From contig CM063113.1 in NCBI GenBank assembly GCA_031841125.1, positions 19,551,312-19,615,311 on the forward strand: DNA of 64,000 nt, given 5' to 3'. The notes below the pieces were generated by a model that was not told the DNA's origin, did not search any database, and worked only from the letters and a program-made list of their open reading frames with translations. Positions 1 to 11,099 of this stretch are shown here, one piece after another. The position numbers were made by a program, and so were the translations under genes. The DNA comes from Acanthococcus lagerstroemiae. Taxonomy: Eukaryota > Arthropoda > Insecta > Hemiptera > Eriococcidae. Position 1 is the first letter of the stretch. The number at the start of each line of letters is the position of its first letter.

Positions 1-790
1 TTTCCAGATTCGATTGAGCTTTCCTTCTGCTGTTTTTGCGATTGCCGCTCTTCTTCGTTTTCTCCTTCTGAGCCGCCTCTGTTGGGCACCATGGTGAAGT
101 CTTGCACTACTTCCATTCCATCCACATCTGTGATTCCTGATTGGTTGTCATTCGTGCGGTTGACGATCATAATTTTAGTTTTGGACTTACTTATTCTCAG
201 GCCCGCCGCGGCACTAGCTGCCTCTACTTTCTTCAGTAGTTCCCTCAGAGTGGTATCGTCTGCATATCTGAGGTCAATTATTCGTTTCCTTCCTAGCGAC
301 ACTCCTCCTTCCCATCCGTCCAGGGCTTCTCTCATAACTCACTCTCCGCAGGCGTTGAAAAGGATGGGGCTGAGTATGCATCCCTGTGGTACTCCTTTGG
401 CGGTTTTGAAGTACTGCGTGAATTCTCCTTCCACTCTCACCTGAGTAGAGTTGTCTTCGTATAGGCTCTTAAGCAGAGCAATCAGGTGCCTTTGTACTCC
501 TAGTTTTCCGCAACAACTCCAGAGTATCCGCCAGTTGACATTATCGAATGCCTTTTCGTGGTCGATGAACCATAAATACACTGGCTTGTTGAACTCCCGA
601 GCTTTTTCTATCGCCTGGCGAATACTGAGAATTTGCTCTCTCGTGCCTCTGCCAGGAACAAAACCAGCCTGTTCTGGCGGTATCTGTGGGAGGATGTACG
701 CCTTAATCCGTTCGGGCAGGATGTTGAGTAAAACTTTGTTCGCGTGAATTGTTCTGTAGTTTGAGCAGTCCGACTTTGATCCTTTTTTTG
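1..790 (-). pseudogene. Non-LTR retrotransposon reverse transcriptase fragment
   Basis: Read on the minus strand, this stretch encodes the core of a LINE reverse transcriptase. In order I see a fingers segment with the motif PPEQAGFVPGRGTREQI, the A motif WFIDHEKAFDNVNW, the B motif KGVPQGCILSPILFN and the catalytic YADD box followed by a segment ending KSKTKI. An in-frame TGA right after FNACGE (about 341-346) and loss of frame near the 5' side show it is dead. The left edge is cut by the window, so the C-terminal part may lie outside. The AGFVPGRGT and YADD pattern is typical of LINE ORF2 proteins; the clade cannot be set without an alignment. Confidence 0.9.
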
Positions 791-1849
791 TGGAGAGGGA
801 TATATATTATACTGAAGCAGTCCAGTCCTTCAGCCATTTCTGCTCTTTCTAAATTTTGTTGCATATGAAGTGTAGTAACTTATGGCTTTCTTCCGGTGGA
901 AAATTAATAGATTAAGAATTCAAAATAAAGAAAACAGATGTTGTTTTATAGGTTCACCAAAATTTGATTTTAATATTAGTTTCACTTAACTTTAGAACTG
1001 TGGGATGTAGAGGTAGGGAGAGAGGGTCACGGATTAAATTTATCGGTAAATATTATAGGGATATCATTTCATAGGTCTCAAAGGTCGCTCGACTCAATTT
1101 TGATGACAACTTGACTCAATTCTGAACACTGAGTTATCTGGGTGGAGACTGAAGATAAAATTTGGAGAATTTGAAAAATACAATATGGACATTATTTTGG
1201 AGGTTCCCAGGTTCGCACTGCTCATAGACGGTCAATTTTCTGACGATCAATTCTACTAGGCGCCCAATTTACCGACGGTCAGTTTTCCCCGGGCAATTTT
1301 CATGGACTCGTTTGTTTCATTTTGATAATGTTGCAGATGTCTCCTCAATCAGGCTGCCTCCTATTTTGTGCTGGATATTTGAGCCCGTTCTTGTAAAATA
1401 AATTTTCTGGTGACCTCAGATGTAACTCAGTTATCGAATTAAGTCAATTGTCGACACCGAAAACATTCCAAAACCACTCGAAAGCCAACTTATTAATTAT
1501 TAAGATTCTATTGATCGCACGTTACACCGAAGAAAGAGTGGTGGAAAGCGGTGGAAATGTTATTATAATTTACCTAAGTGCGTACAGAATTCTGAAAAAA
1601 GTGCGTTCAAGGTTTCTTCACTGCCCGAGTTAGGTGAAATACATTCTGGAACAAATCAATAAAAATCTCCTTCCGCCTCAATAAAATATTTTTTTCTTCG
1701 TTCTTCCATTATTTTTTCTTGACTCGTTTTCTTCAGGTGTATTTTTCGAGCTAGGAACCTGGGGAATTTACCCTTATTTGCCAATCATGAGAATCCAACG
1801 TTGTACGAAACTTTTTACATGTTTTAGCTGAAACTCCTCAGAGGTGTAA
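791..1849. other. No gene seen; AT-rich spacer
   Basis: No supported coding exon or RNA gene was found. The 61-codon open frame at 1448-1633 has no family features and no convincing splice context. A short run of related phrases (caattttctgacgatcaa, cgcccaatttaccgacgg) near 1220-1300 looks like a degenerate internal repeat. Confidence 0.5.
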
Positions 1850-2610
1850 AGTAAGCACTATCCTGGCTCGTTTAAGACTCGGTATAACTCTTCAAGACTT
1901 GCTCAATCTACTTTAAGGCTCTTCCACGCTTTTTATGGACTGATTACGATTATTGTATACATGTTTAATATTGGTGAGGACTCTTTAAAACTTGTTTCCA
2001 TCTGTTTAGGATTAATTGAGACTGTATGACACGTTTAAGACTCTTCAAGACCTTCCCAGACTGGTTCATTCCCTTCAAGACTTGGGTAAGGCTCTTTAAA
2101 ACACTTTCAGGCATGTTTAAGAATTCTGAAAGACTCTTTAAGGCTTAGTGTTCATGTTGGAGTGTGAGTGAACTTGATATTCTGTTTTTGGGTTTGCGAA
2201 AAGTGAATTGGCACACCTTAGAAACAGAATCTTTAAGGCCTTTTCGAGACCTGTTTTAGACTTGCTACGACGTAAGACATATTCAGACACGTTTGAGTCT
2301 CATTATGACTCTTCAGGACTTTCTTAAGGTGCTTTAAAAGGCCCTTCTGTGCTTGTTCGGGTTTTATGAAGGTTTGAAACTCGTTTAAATTGATTGAGGC
2401 TCTTCTCAACCTGTTTAAAGCTTCTTGAGACGATTCCATGTTTAAAAGGTAAGGGTTACGCCGAAATTCTTCCATGCTTGTTCAAGACTCATTGGGATTT
2501 TTCTAAACTTGTTTTAAACTGCCTAAGATTCTTCGAGATAAGTTGAAAACGAGACTGTTCAAAACCCTTCGATGCTTCTCCGAAATGTGCCAAGACTCTT
2601 CAAAACGACA
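1850..2610. repeat. Degenerate tandem-like tract, ~20-bp unit
   Basis: Variants of a unit close to GACTCTTCAAGACTTGTTTAA recur throughout this stretch, for example at about 1868-1910, 2030-2110, 2125-2145, 2230-2270, 2300-2345, 2395-2430, 2480-2530 and 2585-2605. Copies differ by substitutions and small indels and are separated by uneven spacers, so this is an old minisatellite-like array or a series of dispersed subterminal repeats. A smaller tract with a similar unit lies at 25750-25915. No coding function is supported. Confidence 0.6.
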
Positions 2611-2644
2611 ACACGACAAGGTTGAAAATATATGCTAGTGGCGT

Positions 2645-3560
2645 ATCTTTACCAACTCTCCACATGCTTTATAATATATATATAAAGGGGTACGCCATCG
2701 GGGCGGATCGTCTTTTTTGAAGGCATCTTCTTTAATGCCTTTGAAATTTCAATCTCACTAATACTCTTAATTGAAATATGAGAACTACAAAAGTGATCTG
2801 GGAGATACGTAGTAGTGTTAGCTGAGTGAGAGTAATTATGAGAAAAATTTTGTGGAAATGCGTTTGCAATTTCTTGAGTATCAGATAACTGTCTCTCTTC
2901 ATGTATGAATATTGTCGGAGAAGGGCCGCCCCTTTTTTTATTTGCTAAATATTTCCAAAAATTTTTGGGATTTGGAGCAAGTCTCTCTTCTATAACATCA
3001 AAATCCTCGAGAACGGAGATTATAATCTACCAGGTTATCGTACTTATCTTGAAAACTGTTTGGATTGACATCCTCCCAATCCACGGTGTTCAGTTTTTGT
3101 CTTAAACACTGTTCTACCTCTTCCCTTATGGATCGGGATCCATTGGTTTCCGGGGGTATCATAGCCCTTATTGTTTGAGGGTACCTGGTGGAGGAGGGTT
3201 TGAGTGGTATTCAACTCCGACTGACACGGGGCGGTGGTCCGTGGAAAATTGGAATATGGAGACCACCCTGACATCAGACACCAGTCCAAGGTCATTCATT
3301 AGAAAATGATCGAATTTGTTTTTTGTGATGCCAACAGACGATTTCCACGTCCATTTTTTTCCCCCCGTAAAAAATGTATTAGCTATTTTTAGGTTACGTT
3401 TAGTAACTTTCTTAACTCTGAATCCATTTTTATTCGTTGGTCCCAGGATAGCCGGGCCTATGCATTGGTTAAATTCGCCGTCGCTTCCAACTTTTGTATC
3501 GAAGTCCCCCATGATGATAGTGTTCTTTTTTTTAGTTACATGGGTTTCTTCCAAGGAAAA
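2645..3560 (-). pseudogene. LINE ORF2 fragment: endonuclease domain plus linker to RT
   Basis: The minus strand encodes the C-terminal half of an APE-type endonuclease. Motifs in order are IIMGDFDTKVG (catalytic GDFN-like box), KKWTWKSS, KFDHFLMND and STDHRPV (the SDHxxV-type catalytic His box). Further along the element (3050 to 2650) comes the linker found before the RT in LINEs: an FWKYLANKK segment, then an ISEIEISKALKKMPSKK segment leading to RPDGVP. The two parts sit in different frames and the copy stops near 2645 without an RT, so it is a broken relic. The family resembles annotations often called craniofacial development protein 2-like, which are LINE endonucleases. Confidence 0.85.
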
Positions 3561-3599
3561 TCTTTCTTTCTTTTTTTGTTTTTTTGGGACTGAGAGGAT

Positions 3600-5352
3600 G
3601 GTGGTGTAAACCTTTTTTTTTTTTCTTTAATATATATGTACTGACTTTTTCTTCTTTTTTTTTATAATAACATGTGATTTATGTACTCGAGGACTACTTT
3701 TACCAACTTGCTACTTAGTTTTTCTGTAGTCCTCAGGTCATTACAGAACGATTAACATGCTTACATAATTTTTTTTTTTTATGTTTTCATATTAATTTTC
3801 ATTATTCTATCTATGTAATTAATTATATTTATTGTTTCTGTTTTATTTGTAAACTATTGGTCATGATTATTTTTGTTCCGAACTGGTTCCTTATTTCTTG
3901 GAATGCTGAACAGCTCAAAAATGTGTGGTCAGGAGAATCAGTTATTTTGTTACAATTTTGACATTTATAATTTTATTTAATTTTGATTCACTCAAATATC
4001 CATGACCTGTTAAAAATTATGTGAGGTAAAAGTTCGGGTTCAGTTCTTTGTTTTAATTCTTTTGCTCTTAGGAATTAATTTGAATGTTTTCTGAGCTATT
4101 TGGTTGCTGTGGATTATCTTTATTCTAATTTGGCTTTGTGCTCCATTATTTCCCTAACATAGCTTATTGTGTTAATAGTTCTATTTTTATCCTTAAACCA
4201 GTCATTATTGTTATTGCCTGTGATTCCATATTTTATTCTTATTTGTTTGAATGTGGAGCAGTTTAGAAATGTATGTTATCAGTATCTATTGTAACGAGAT
4301 TCGCACCAAAAACACGTACTAAGAACTTTTAATGTCACACTAATACAAACGCATGAAAACAGTAGCTTTGAGAACGCACAGTTTATCGCATACAAACTAG
4401 ACTATACGGCGTCGGCCAGTGGCCTTCATATGTATATCCCGGCGTTATCGGCGAAACTCCTTATCGCTCTCGTTATCGAACTTCTATTCTGCTACTCGAA
4501 ACGTGTCAATCTTTTTTCGCTTATCACGAATGTTCGGGAGCGTTCTTCGCCACACTATTTTCTTCAGTTTAGGCATTTATCGTTTTCAGTTATTTTAAAC
4601 TTTTTTAAATAGTCTCCAAAGTTGCCATGACCGATGAGAAATTTTGAGTGAGGTAGAAATTAGGTTTGAGCTCTTTATTCTAAATTCTTTCTTTTATGCT
4701 GGGCATAATCATGAAAGTTCTGCCTGTTTGTTCATTGTTGTGGATTACTGCTATTTTAGTTGATTCGTTTATTCGGAGTTTTAGGATGGCAGTTAGTTCG
4801 GAGATACCTTTGAATTTCAGAACACATTTAGAGTATCGTTTATCCACATGGAACCCCACGCCCTGTATCCAATCGTGAAGCCAAAATAATAAAGCACGCT
4901 GAGTATCACAGTTCCTCGTATTTGGTACAAATTTCAACTGTCTATCCCAGTCCCTCCGAATACTAAGAATATTTTGTAAAAAAAAAATATATATATATTG
5001 ACTTTTTTTTGTTGAATTTTGCACAACTTTAGATGTCAGGCGGACGCGTTGATACGTGGAATTTTTCTCCACGGGGTGGGAAAATTTCTGGCCCAAAAAT
5101 ACAAAGTACGTTGATTTATAAGTGAAAAAATCTTTCTAAAGGAAGAAAACGAACGAAAAAGTCTGTTTTTCGCGTCTAAAGAAAAGGGGGATTGTACTTC
5201 TTCCGTATCTACGCGCCAGGTGTCAGACTAGGCAAAACAACACGCTCGTGAGTTACGTACATTACCTCGTCAGCGGCTGCTGTACAGCGTAACTTCATCG
5301 AAAGACTTACTCGTTTAAGTACTAAATCTCATCTTTTCTTCTTCCTTTTCAG
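3600..5352. other. Intronic AT-rich region with LINE tail relics
   Basis: Long T runs near 3600-3670 and 3770-3780 are followed by AT-rich sequence without a credible exon. Two stretches resemble each other (about 3985-4065 and 4625-4690, both around tgaggtaaaa and gagctcttt-like phrases). A 138-codon minus-strand frame at 4680-5096 is uninterrupted, but I recognise no domain; its C-terminal half might be a decayed LINE ORF1. The region probably belongs to an intron upstream of the exon at 5353. Confidence 0.4.
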
Positions 5353-5588
5353 CCGCTAGAAAAGCTTTCGAAAGCAAACGGAAAGCCCATTATAACGAGT
5401 TCTTTGCGGCAAAAATGGCCAGGAAGTTACTGGAGGAGGAGGACGACGAGGACGATGACGAGAACGGCGGCGGCGGCAGCAGAATGACAGATAATATCGA
5501 AGAGGAAGCAGAGGGCATCGAGGATGGCTGTGAAGGTGGCGACGAGTGCTCGTCGTCCGCAATGACGCTCTCCTCGGATCGGTGCTAA
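5353..5588 (+). CDS. Protein phosphatase inhibitor 2 (PPP1R2 family), last coding exon
   Basis: Inhibitor-2 proteins bind and inhibit the catalytic subunit of protein phosphatase 1 in cytosol and nucleus. This exon starts after a good acceptor (cttccttttcag) with two bases that complete a split codon, then encodes 77 residues ending at TAA. Residues RKAFESKRKAHYNE match the family signature KRKxHYNE, which forms the PP1-contacting helix and is followed here by KMARKLL, as in other members. The rest is a long acidic, low-complexity tail (runs of Glu/Asp, a Gly4 stretch), also typical of the family C-terminus. The N-terminal parts (KGILK-type and KTPY motifs) must lie on earlier exons; none was found between 1 and 5352, so they are probably left of the window. 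The product is inferred from this signature only. Confidence 0.8.
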
Positions 5589-8500
5589 ATCCCCCCGAAT
5601 AAGGGGCTACCCCTTATCATAACGCTTGAAATTGTTACGTATTCACTCCGTGAAATTCCACGGAAAACCAAGAAAAAAAAATCCAATTTAATTGTTTCGC
5701 CAGATATTAAAAATAAGACTATGCGCTTTCGTACCGAGTACCCCCTGAGTCGTGTTGGACCGACTGTAAACCGTCTTGTTTTGGTTTTCGATTTTGAATT
5801 GGAAAGTGCGAGTGGCAAAAAAACAGATCTCGTTGGATTCACATGTATCAATGTGTCATGTAGAGTATAGTTTACATAATTATTACGTTTAATGTGTATC
5901 GGTTGATGATTTGATATTCGTGTCTTCTCCGCTGTATCAGTATTTATTATGTTAACCATTTTAGTGGAATTACGTACGCACCAAATAATTTATTATCTCA
6001 CGTTCCGATATTAGCGTATCGCGTTTTATTTATACATCAAAATAGGTACCAGTCGGATGCATAGATACCTTGGTGCACGCTGATCTTACGCCTGTATTTG
6101 ATCCGTTATTGGACCGCTGAGCATGAGTCTATTAGGACTCAAGAGCGGCAACCAGTTTGATGTATTTTACTTTCCGACTTCCAGCGGGACTCTTGTGTTG
6201 TGCGTGTTCTGGGTGCACGTTCAGTTTTGTTACCGAAATACAAAGTGGAAGTTGAAAAGTAGACGTGGGACAGGCTTGCACTGAGGTACCGTAACTCCGA
6301 TAGATACTTCGTTATTTTTATTGAAAGAATCTTGGCCGTAGCCGGGAGGCCTGACTGAAAGGAAAGTATCATTTCCAAGAGAAGCGATGGAAATGAAAGT
6401 AAAATACTTCGGTCTACTAGTCCTCCCTTCTGGCTATAGCCGTGAGAAGAACAATACGCAAGTCCTGCCTGTGTGTAGATTACATAGCTGTAAATTAGCA
6501 ATCGTAGACGCTTCACGTAATAATTACTTATAAATTGTTATCGTTAATGTTATGTTCATGTTCCTAATACGTTTGGCAACCCGCATTAATGAGAATTTTC
6601 ACACTGTTATAGGGTGGTTGCTTGTGACTCATCAGTAACGGCGCGGCTAGTTCAAAAAAAAAAAAGAAGATAGGCCCCTAACTCTGATGGGTGCATTTTG
6701 GTTGAACTTGGAAAATATTTTCCAGTTGGCCGAAAAGATGTCATCAGTTGAATTCAGTGCCTGGTCTAGTAGTTGGAATGTGACACCGAGCATTTTGAGT
6801 TTACCCCGTTAATTCTCCGTGAGATTATCTTCGCGATTGGCCCGTTCTTGGCATCACATTTTGACCACTTATGGACTGAATCGCGGAGTGATTCGTTGTA
6901 TACTTGTATGTTTCCTAGAATAAGAATGTGCTATAAATCATTGTCGATTGAATCGCGATAGGACTCCGAATGTTCAAATGTACAACATTGAAATTTGTAA
7001 TTACCTACTCGACGTATGCGCTGGAGTGTTCTCGATTTTCAAATTCATTTATTTCAATCTGTCGGAAACGATCGTGTTGGTATCATCAGAATGCTTTGTA
7101 TCCATTTTTGTTTCTGAACTCGAGCTTCCCCCTCGGATGAGGTTGTTATTCAGTTTTCCTGCAAGCCATCGGAGTGTGCAGCAGCAGCTCTGCTGGAGCT
7201 TTGCTTGATTTTGTGCAGATTTTCAGAACAGACTTCCAGCGTTTCCCGCTTACGGACAAAACTGTAGATTTCCATCAGCGTTAGTGCTTTTTTGACGTGC
7301 TCGATGAAAGCTGAGAGCTCCCAGGTCATAATTGTGAACTCGTCCCGTCGTCGTATCCAGTGACTCTCGATTTGAAACTCCAGTACCTTGAATTCAGTAT
7401 ATCGCATAAATCGTCTCATCGGCGATATTTGTATCTACAATCATTCTCTTCCGCTCTTCTCCTGATTGATTTGTTTGGCTTTTTCTATTTTCATTTTTTG
7501 TATTTTCATACCACCGTTACCGGTGGAAAATGAAAACTTAATAACGCATCTATTCGATTATACTTACTCGTAAACTGTTTCAACTTTGGTTGTGATACTC
7601 ATATGCTACGAATGTTTTTGTTTCGGGTACCAGCTTAAATGTCAGTTATATAAATTAGTGTTTTTTGTCTTATGCTAGTTTTCAATTTTATTTATTTCGA
7701 ATTACATTTTACCAAGGAGACGCTGTACGTTCGAGAGAACCTTTATTCTAGGATACGTTATCGGCAGTGTGCAATGTATTGTTCGAGAACGGTTGGAGTG
7801 GCGACTGTTCCCAAATATTATACACGTCGTGAAAAATAGCAATACAGTTTTTTATTTTTCAACTCGTTTTCTGTATTTGATATTGATCGTTACAAAGGCT
7901 TGAATACGATACCCGTGTCTGTGCGGTTTTAACAGGGATAAGAAAAACGGTACGTGTTTTGTAATTGTTCGGGTTTAATGAGGGTTATTCATGTGATCGA
8001 ATTATATGGGGGTCAAGTTGACGCCGAATAAATATAACCTAATTTCGACCCAAAACGCGTCAACTTGTCGAATTAATGATTTACGTTGACCAGCTCGATT
8101 TATACAGGATGACGTTCGATTAACGGGGTCAGAAAATTTTTGGATTCGCTGTCCATTTTGGCGAATGAGTGATGCTGTGAGATAATTTGTTGTTAAGATC
8201 TTGAATTAGATTTACTTATTGTATGTTCAGATGAAATTTATTCGCTTTATCTTTGGGTATCATAGATTTTGTTTTGATTTATTGGAGTACATATTTCAAT
8301 ACAACACCTCAAAAATGTAATCTTTCCCCCTACCCTTCCTCTGATACTAACCCATACTACATTCGGAACATGAAAATTAGGATCAAGAGCAAACTAGTTC
8401 TGATGAAGGATGTTAAGGACATTCTCTGTGGGCAACCTCATCGATATTCGGAATTTTCCTCTCGTAACGATAACATCTCGACTTTTCGGAGTGCTGACAT

Positions 8501-10912
8501 TGTGCTTTTGAGCTCTTGTCGTGATAATTTATTTTTCGGCATTGGCCATCTATGTATATGCGTATATTAATAATAATATGAATATATTTACTCCCCCTAC
8601 CAACAGCCGAGAAAGCCAATTACAGGCAGGGGGAAAACAAAAGTACAGTACAAGGAACTATGTACAAAAGAATTTTTTCTCTCTTTTTGAATCTACACAC
8701 CACATCCACTCAACACGCACGCCCACCTCCGACACAATCACAATCCTTCACACTCACACATTTTGTCATGTCATGCGGTGCTCCCTCTGCCCTCTCCCTG
8801 CCCTTTCAAGTGATCTAGTCTATGCGAACTTGTTCATCGGCGAATGCATTTGAAAATTCCCCGAAGTCGAGACCTGGAGTCAGGATCTAGAAGGTCGATA
8901 GTGGAATTCATCTCCAGCAGATCATTAGTCAGTCTCATGCCACGTATTATTGGCGGGTTTTTAAACATTTCGGTGCGGCAAAAATAATCCAGTTGACAGT
9001 AAAAAAAGTGGGGTCCGCTGGAAAAAATTCCGAGTTAATGGAACTTTTACAGGTTGTTCGGGGGTGCTGTGGGATGACTGTTACGTTTTCCACCTCGAGG
9101 ACCCTGTGCTAACTTGAAGAGGACCGAAAAACGTTAAAATGTTCGGACTTTCTTCGGTCTTTCGCTCATAACTTCTAAACTAAATGGTTTTCGACCCAAA
9201 CGTTTATTTTCGAAGTTGTACAGCATTAAATTTGCTACAATTTTGTATGCATAAACTTTTTTCTAAACCTAATACTAACCGAGATACAGCCGATCAAAGT
9301 TAGAGGAATTCTCTCAAAATGGTAAAAATTGGTCAAAAACGAAGGTTTTTAGCCCTTTAACTATCAATTACCATCAGTTCTATGGTAATTATGGTAATCA
9401 CTCATCAATTTCGACATGCTGGAACACGGGTGGGGGTGGGGTCAGCTGACCAAGTGCCTATTTTTGTAAAGTGTAATTATTTCAATGTTATAGTGGCAGG
9501 TCATCACCTTACTGTAAATTCCGGTCAACCCATAATCTTGAACCCAATAAACATAGATCAGGTAGTTGAAATCAATGAATAATAACCAAGAATTAATGAA
9601 AGACTATACTTGATATGAGAATAATGGTAGTATGTACAATAATACAAGTATATACAATTTATGTATAGAAACTTCATGAGGACACCAACAATTTCGAGCG
9701 CTTGGGGGCTGCTGCACCATCTTCGTCGTCGTCGTCAATGTTGCCGGGGTCCATGGAAATGTCTGGTGCAGGCATAAGTAAGACGCAGTGCTTACATTTT
9801 TTTTTACCTCAAATTTTTCTCGATTCATTCTTTTATAAAAATGGACAAAATTGAGGGGTCTTGCATAAAAAATAAAATTTTTTGACAGTAATGAATAACG
9901 ATCACTCTATTAGCGCATCGGGTTTTGAGTCTGACGCGGCTGAAAAAATGTTCATCCTTTTCGATCAGATCAAAAAGATACACATTCATTTGATTTTCCT
10001 TTTGTTCATTGATCAGTTTTTTTGTGACCAATTTCGCACAGTCCTTTTGCATCCAATCAGTAGAAGTGTCCTTAGTGTCGTCTACAGTTTGATGGTTCAA
10101 ATTAAGCTCATCGCGCGGCTATCATTCTATCACACGTCTATCAGATCTTACTAGGTCTCTCACTTTCTACATATTTTCATTTATTTATGCTGAGATCCTC
10201 CCAGAGTGAAAGGTTCACTTCGGCAGTTTGATCCAGTGATAGATAACAAATTGAGAGAGGGAGATTCAATTTTATTAGGAAAAGAGGGCCTTTCTCTGGA
10301 GAATTAATTTCAGCCTTATTTTCGGTTTGATCCGACGTGAAAAATAAAATTTATTATAGTCCCTTCACGCAGCAGAGGACACCGACTGTGATGTGAAACT
10401 ATAGAGCCCTAGTGATACTAGAGTTGTACTATATTAATTTATTCCTAGCCGTAGCGTAAGTGCAAAGTGATGAATAATCACATAAAAAAGCAAAATTTGC
10501 TTAGATTTTACTTTAAAAAAAATTAAGGTCCTTTTTCTAATGTAAACCGCAAATGAATGGGACCTTCCGAGTTTTCATTTATTTTAATTTTATAAAATGG
10601 GTTACAAAAAACGTTTCATGCTGTTTCAAATGGCGAAATTAATATGCAAAATATGATGCGTAGATGTTCCTGTTGTTCAATTTACACTGATGTAATCAGA
10701 AAATACTCCAGTAATCTAATTTTTACCCCAATTTTAAATGTAACTCCCTGTGGTTATAAGGGGGAAAATATACCCAATTTTACTGATCGTGTCTCCGCTC
10801 TCCGGCTGCCACTGGGCTGCGGCAGCTGCAGTGCTTCGATTTACATAGCATCCGGCAAGCGGCAACAACGATGAGTCGATAACTTATCCGTACAATTTGC
10901 GCTGTGCAATGC
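5589..10912. other. 3' UTR/intergenic stretch between inhibitor-2 and thioredoxin
   Basis: No further exon is supported here. The first part is probably 3' UTR of the inhibitor-2 exon; an AATAAA lies near 8016 but the real cleavage site cannot be read. The segment 9064-9345 has the look of a dispersed repeat (phrases such as aacttctaaactaaatggttttcga). Open frames of about 60-125 codons on both strands show no family motif. Confidence 0.4.
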
Positions 10913-10920
10913 TATAAAAG
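10913..10920 (+). promoter_or_regulatory. TATA box of the thioredoxin gene
   Basis: TATAAAAG lies 163 bases before the thioredoxin ATG. A TCAGA initiator-like pentamer sits near 10946, about 33 bases downstream, which is the usual distance. Start-site use is inferred. Confidence 0.5.
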
Positions 10921-11075
10921 TGCACTCTGCATTGTGACTTTAACGTCAGATAACAATTTGTTTTCTGGTGATCAACTTCACTCACAGTGGCTTGTTAGTT
11001 TAAACGAGAAGTATTATCCGTCGTTCATTTTATTAACTGTCCTTGACGGAAACTTGTCTACCATTAACATTCAAA

Positions 11076-11099
11076 ATGGTTTACCACGTAAAAGACGCA
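11076..11099 (+). CDS. Thioredoxin exon 1
   Basis: Encodes MVYHVKDA, the first beta strand of a thioredoxin. The ATG follows a cAAA context (ttcaaaATGG), and the exon ends at a strong donor (GCA then gtaagtat). A short first exon with eight codons fits the thioredoxin alignment exactly: residue 9 continues in exon 2. Confidence 0.88.

Noticed and set aside
1850..2610. CRISPR-like array
   Set aside because: Repeats are degenerate and unevenly spaced, the context is eukaryotic, and there are no cas genes.
3168..3609. Plus-strand 97-codon frame (3316-3609)
   Set aside because: Antisense of the LINE endonuclease domain, with a Phe run from poly(T).
5356..5562. Arg/His/Pro-rich minus-strand frame
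   Set aside because: It is the antisense of the acidic tail of the inhibitor-2 exon; GAG/GAC codons read backwards give the composition.
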